From NCBI GenBank assembly GCA_036939975.1, contig JALLPB010000867.1, positions 1 to 12,424 on the forward strand: a stretch of 12,424 nt of DNA. The letters run 5' to 3'. A program made the translations under genes and the position numbers. Shown here one piece after another: positions 9,316 through 12,424 of this stretch. Source of the stretch: Cyclostephanos tholiformis. Taxonomy: Eukaryota; Bacillariophyta; Thalassiosirophyceae; Thalassiosirales; Thalassiosiraceae. The notes under the pieces are model-generated. The model was not told the DNA's origin and did no database searches. It was given only the letters and a program-made list of their open reading frames with translations. Numbering within the stretch: position 1 is the first letter of the stretch; the number at the start of each line of letters is the position of its first letter.

Positions 9316-9643
9316 CGAAGGCCCGAACCAGGATTATCTAAGGTTTGATTAGACACTATTTTCTTTTTGATGAGACGCATTTACTTGTTTGTGTTTTACT
9401 CGACACCCAACGACGCGAGGGTACTCTCGAAGCGGTGCTCCAATGACATGTGATATCCGGTGCCAGTCCGAGGCATGCGCGCATAAAGTTCACGAAAGCA
9501 CAACGCTGCATGAAAAGAGCGTTTGGGATAGCTTTGTGAAAGCATTTCATCTTATTGTACCATACCCGAATAACCATTCGTTCGCTCCGGTTTCATCCAA
9601 GAGTCGATCTCGCTCCGCAATAACAGGGTCAACGCGCATGCAA

Positions 9644-10960
9644 TCATCTTCCGTCAACATGACGTGCTTCTGACTTGGACGCCAGCCATCGTCGACGACT
9701 CTCGAGCCAAAGGAGAGTCTGTGCGTACGTTACTGGTTGCACCTGCGGCGTTCTCGGAGACCCCGGCGGCGTGTGGAAAACGAAGTGGAACTCACACGTC
9801 GGCTCTTGCCTCCCCGACTCCAGCGAGATGTGATTGACATCGACGAACACCCGTATAGTCAATCCTTCTGGATCGACGAATGCGACGCGAGATGAAACCT
9901 CGATGATCTTGCCCACCTCGACTGGCCTAGCGAACGTGACGTCGTCGGCGCCCACGAAGACCATAGGATGCTTGCAGTGCTTAAACGCCGAGAGCCACGC
10001 CGCCTCGAGGGATCGACGCATCAGATACCCCCCGAAGATGTATCCGTTCACGTTGCGATTCTTCGGCTGCATGACCTCGAGATTGCGTATCCTGCTCGCG
10101 TTCATCGGCACAAGCTCTGCCAAGGTCCCGGACAGGTGCGCCTCGTGGGCTTCCCGCCACAGCTCGTGCAAGATCGGGACCTCGTCTGGCATCGGGGGAT
10201 TAATTCGAAGATTCCGTTCCCGTAGAATCCACCTCCTGGCCCGACGCAGGTCCGCCTCTGCCTCAAGCTCGGCGGACTCCACGTCTCCACCGCACAATGG
10301 CGGCACGGCCACCTTTTCGAAGGTGCCAGCATCTCTCGCAACCATGATCGTGTGGCACGATCCTAGGAGAGTCTCGCCCCCACGTCCTCCGCAGTAATTA
10401 TCGTCGTTCACCCGCAGAACGTCCGTTCGAACTTCCATGCTGGTCTCCCCTACGGATACGACCGCCCCACGCAGGCGAAGGTCGTGCACGGCCGAGAGGG
10501 AGCTAAAGATCGACAGTCCGTCGTGGGCCGCCGTTACCACCGCCAGCGGCGGACGTCCGTCCTCGCCGCCCGCCCGCGCGTGACGCACCGAAACGTCGGC
10601 GGCGAAAGCGTCGAGCTCCTCGAGGAAGCGGCCGGCGCGCATCGACGTGCCGTCCGCGAGCATGTACAGCGTGCGCAGGCCAACGTCGGTCGAGAAGGGG
10701 TAGGTGATCTCGAGCCACGACGCGCTGCGCTTACGTGGGGCGTGCGACGACGGGGCGCGATCCTCCGTCGGCACCCAGCGCGGAATGCCACGACGTGCGC
10801 CGTCGGAGAGGTCGTGAAGGAGGGGAAGTATATGCCGTACGTCGTCGGGGATGCCCCGCGCAACATCGGATGGAACGCGCAGGACAGACGACAATGACGG
10901 CGACGGAGGCGACGGCGAGCCGCTCAGGCGACGGACGGCGAGCAGATGACGAGGCCACAT
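9644..10960 (-). CDS. Acyl-CoA thioesterase, ACOT9-like, two hot-dog domains, probably mitochondrial
   Basis: A 438-residue single-exon frame from ATG 10958-10960 to TGA 9644-9646. It hydrolyses acyl-CoA to free fatty acid and CoA, by family. Residues 1-30 are Arg/Ser/Pro rich without acidic residues (MWPRHLLAVRRLSG at the start), fitting a mitochondrial presequence. Hot-dog domain 1 spans about 80-215, with the family pattern ITYPFSTDVGLRTLY, then RAGRFLEELDAFAADVSVRH and an MVARD strand. A charged linker follows (about 228-285). Hot-dog domain 2 spans about 290-398, with MQPKNRNVNGYIFGGYLMRR in the central helix region and GADDVTFARPVEVG in the strand after it. Length and domain order match mitochondrial ACOT9-type enzymes (about 400-440 residues). 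I did not assign catalytic residues. The gene is GC-rich, unlike the element DNA to its left, and it diverges from the gene at 11271. ACOT9 class is confident; substrate range is not visible. Confidence 0.85.
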   Translation of the reverse strand: MWPRHLLAVRRLSGSPSPPSPSLSSVLRVPSDVARGIPDDVRHILPLLHDLSDGARRGIPRWVPTEDRAPSSHAPRKRSASWLEITYPFSTDVGLRTLYMLADGTSMRAGRFLEELDAFAADVSVRHARAGGEDGRPPLAVVTAAHDGLSIFSSLSAVHDLRLRGAVVSVGETSMEVRTDVLRVNDDNYCGGRGGETLLGSCHTIMVARDAGTFEKVAVPPLCGGDVESAELEAEADLRRARRWILRERNLRINPPMPDEVPILHELWREAHEAHLSGTLAELVPMNASRIRNLEVMQPKNRNVNGYIFGGYLMRRSLEAAWLSAFKHCKHPMVFVGADDVTFARPVEVGKIIEVSSRVAFVDPEGLTIRVFVDVNHISLESGRQEPTCEFHFVFHTPPGSPRTPQVQPVTYAQTLLWLESRRRWLASKSEARHVDGR

Positions 10961-11019
10961 CGGTTCTAATCGCGTCTATTGTAGTCGCATGGCAATTTTA
11001 CAATAAAATTTTCAAATTA

Positions 11020-11041
11020 TTTGGCGCAGACTCCCGCCAAA
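11020..11041. promoter_or_regulatory. Inverted pair of E2F-like sites (TTTGGCG-N8-CGCCAAA)
   Basis: TTTGGCGC on the plus strand (11020-11027) and TTTTGGCGGGA on the minus strand (within 11032-11042) both fit the E2F/DP consensus TTTSSCGS. They form a 7-bp perfect inverted repeat around eight bases. E2F/DP factors control S-phase genes in plants and algae. Use of the site here is inference. Confidence 0.45.
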
Positions 11042-11110
11042 AAAGTTGCACTTTTCCTCCGCCGCCCGCTCCCCCCCGCGCCCTCTGCCCCCCCTTTTGC
11101 ACTGAACTGA

Positions 11111-11134
11111 TGACGTGTGTCATAAACACACACG
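11111..11134. promoter_or_regulatory. TGACGT motif overlapping a 7-bp inverted repeat
   Basis: TGACGT (11111-11116) is the core of CRE-type bZIP sites and of the CO2/cAMP-responsive elements described in the diatom Phaeodactylum. It overlaps the stem CGTGTGT (11114-11120), loop of seven, ACACACG (11128-11134). A single six-base match is weak evidence. Confidence 0.3.
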
Positions 11135-11270
11135 ACTTCGCTGTAGCTTGCACTCTAGGATAGAGGGAACTTGTCTGCACAGATTTTCGTCTGACCATGA
11201 CAAACAACGATTGAAGACGAAGGCACAATTTCATCTGTTATGATAGTAGTAACTCGTCCAACCGTCCAAC

Positions 11271-11987
11271 ATGTGTACGAATACTCTCACCCAGAAGAGA
11301 AAGGTATCATCTCCCAGTGCCCATGAACATTCCTCAAAGAGAGGCCTCCAACCCTTCCAGAAATTTCCCGTCGGACAATTCACAGCGAAGTGCACCTCTC
11401 CCGAAAAAATCATTCATAAACATGATAAAATCGACGCTCGGAAAACCCTCGTGGCTCAAGTGGGTCTCGAGAACTTCATCAGGGCCATAACCCAGCCGCT
11501 GAATCTGAACCTTCCGAACAATGTCAAGTTCAACATGAATGGCCAGGGGCGCATGCAAAGCTGGGACGACGTCTACCTAGCCGAGTCTGTGTACACGCGC
11601 TGTCTAGGCATCTCAAAACGGATATACCAAACGCATGCATTCACGCATGAGCCGGATAGGAAATTGGCGTATTTCGTCCTCGAGGAGCACAACGAGCGCT
11701 CTCTGTGGTTCCTACCTGGGTTCGATTTTTACGTCCTCGTGTTCACTTATTACGACGACAAAAAGAATGTGACGAGGGTGGATGTGCAATACGATCAAAT
11801 AAGTTTCTTCTTGCATTGCATGGGACTGGCTCAAGCGCAGGCTTGGATGGTGGAGACGGTAATTACCCCGACTGCGTTGTTGTGGGCCCGGTTGTATCAC
11901 GGATCCGGGATTGTAAATCCATTTACGTTCTTCTTGCAATTGTTGATAGTTCCACTATCATTGATCTATTTTTTTTATTGGGCATGA
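11271..11987 (+). CDS. Conserved-looking protein of unknown function, possible NTF2-like fold, C-terminal hydrophobic tail
   Basis: A 238-residue frame from ATG 11271 to TGA 11985. Residues 1-60 are basic and polar with no clear signal peptide, although a plastid or mitochondrial presequence is possible. Residues about 60-190 look like a compact folded domain: a helix-rich start (VAQVGLENFIRAITQPLNLN), then WDDVYLAESVYTRCLG and strand-like blocks KLAYFVLEEH, LWFLPGFDFYVLVFTYY and VTRVDVQYDQISFFLHCMGL. Alternating aromatic strands after short helices recall NTF2/SnoaL-like domains, but I do not recognise the family. Residues 217-236 (NPFTFFLQLLIVPLSLIYFF) are long and hydrophobic enough for one membrane helix ending two residues before the stop, as in tail-anchored proteins. 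A GT at 11859 in ACGGTAATT could be a splice donor that would replace this tail; no matching acceptor was established. It diverges from the thioesterase gene across 310 bases. Confidence 0.65.
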   Translation: MCTNTLTQKRKVSSPSAHEHSSKRGLQPFQKFPVGQFTAKCTSPEKIIHKHDKIDARKTLVAQVGLENFIRAITQPLNLNLPNNVKFNMNGQGRMQSWDDVYLAESVYTRCLGISKRIYQTHAFTHEPDRKLAYFVLEEHNERSLWFLPGFDFYVLVFTYYDDKKNVTRVDVQYDQISFFLHCMGLAQAQAWMVETVITPTALLWARLYHGSGIVNPFTFFLQLLIVPLSLIYFFYWA

Positions 11988-12424
11988 TGAAAGTCAATTC
12001 TCTTTTTACTGTGACGCTTTGGGGAGCGGAAAATCAGAATACGTTGTAGTGTTGAAGGCTATAGTCTTGCGTAGAGGAGGGATAACAACTCTAAAATTAA
12101 GACCTCCATATTCGTCGTCATTTGCTTTACATCATTCTGTCGAAGCTCATTCGTCGCAAATGCATCACAGGATAATGAGAGCGCAGTTAGATGGATAGAG
12201 AACAGAAAACGAATGCGAATCAATTTAAACCAGAACAACCCACAGCTCCCTTAACTCTCTAGCCAATAGTGGCGGTCGTTGAACAAGAATGCCGCTGACC
12301 AGGTGTATTGTTTCAAAGTATGGTATTACGAAGATGCAATCTGCTTATGATCATGCACAATATTTGGGTGGTGCTGCCACCTAAGTTGGTCTGCACTTGT
12401 TTCCTTTCCCTTAGGCATATACGT
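11988..12424. other. Intergenic, nothing recognised
   Basis: This 437-base stretch holds the 3' flank of the gene at 11271. I see no open frame of note, no tRNA-like fold and no repeat of the earlier sequence. Confidence 0.6.

Larger units (their letters stand above)
10961..11270. promoter_or_regulatory. Shared divergent promoter region between the thioesterase and the 11271 gene
   Basis: Only 310 bases separate the two start codons, which point away from each other, so both promoters must lie here or overlap genes. The left part is AT-rich (10995-11022), and a C-rich block follows (11055-11098). Two candidate motif groups are listed separately: an inverted E2F-like pair at 11020-11041 and a TGACGT with hairpin at 11111-11134. 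No TATA box at a convincing distance is seen. Confidence 0.5.

Noticed and set aside
9356..9673. Overlapping open frames on both strands just 3' of the thioesterase
   Set aside because: Neither gives a recognisable or protein-like domain; treated as 3' flank.
10484..10897. Plus-strand and alternative minus-strand frames inside the thioesterase
   Set aside because: They are GC-driven shadows; the 438-residue frame carries both hot-dog domains.
1..12424. CRISPR array, bacterial operon or prophage-type system
   Set aside because: No spaced identical repeats, no ribosome-binding-site pattern and no bacterial-type gene; the gene content is eukaryotic.

Overview
The window looks like nuclear DNA of a eukaryotic alga, most likely a centric diatom. 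The reasons are intron-poor genes with short intergenic gaps, many GAC/GTC/ACG triplet tracts coding Asp, Ser and Thr runs, an FG-repeat nucleoporin, a mitochondrial-type double hot-dog thioesterase, and remains of a retroelement-like family whose gag-like protein style I associate with diatom genomes. The lineage call is an inference from style, not a database match. One ambiguous base (n) lies at 8978.

Layout. (1) 232-3405 (+): one 1057-codon open frame for a probable FG nucleoporin. It has a low-complexity N half, one hydrophobic/amphipathic stretch, FG/FxFG repeats in the last 300 residues and a basic C-terminal tail. It carries triplet repeats, a 30-bp perfect palindrome and a strong G-quadruplex candidate. 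(2) 3406-3977: AT-richer intergenic DNA with one weak coding-like fragment on the minus strand. (3) 3978-8790: two decayed copies of one element, tail to tail. The plus copy runs 3978-6668 and the minus copy 8790 to about 6700. Both code for the same gag-like protein ending in a C-x8-C-x3-C-x5-H finger; the plus copy also keeps a broken start of a second reading frame. Their divergence (47 of 78 bases identical in the best block) rules out a recent inverted duplication. (4) 8791-9643: intergenic DNA with a C/G-run hairpin and a short tandem duplication. (5) 9644-10960 (-): ACOT9-like acyl-CoA thioesterase with two hot-dog domains and an Arg/Ser-rich presequence. (6) 10961-11270: short divergent promoter with an inverted pair of E2F-like motifs and a TGACGT motif. 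(7) 11271-11987 (+): conserved-looking protein of unknown function, possibly NTF2-like, with a C-terminal hydrophobic tail. (8) 11988-12424: nothing recognisable.

The three intact genes show no shared pathway. The thioesterase and the 11271 gene share one 310-bp promoter region and may be co-regulated. The least ordinary parts are the convergent pair of decayed elements with the conserved finger, and the divergent promoter. I do not see a convincing new multi-gene system.
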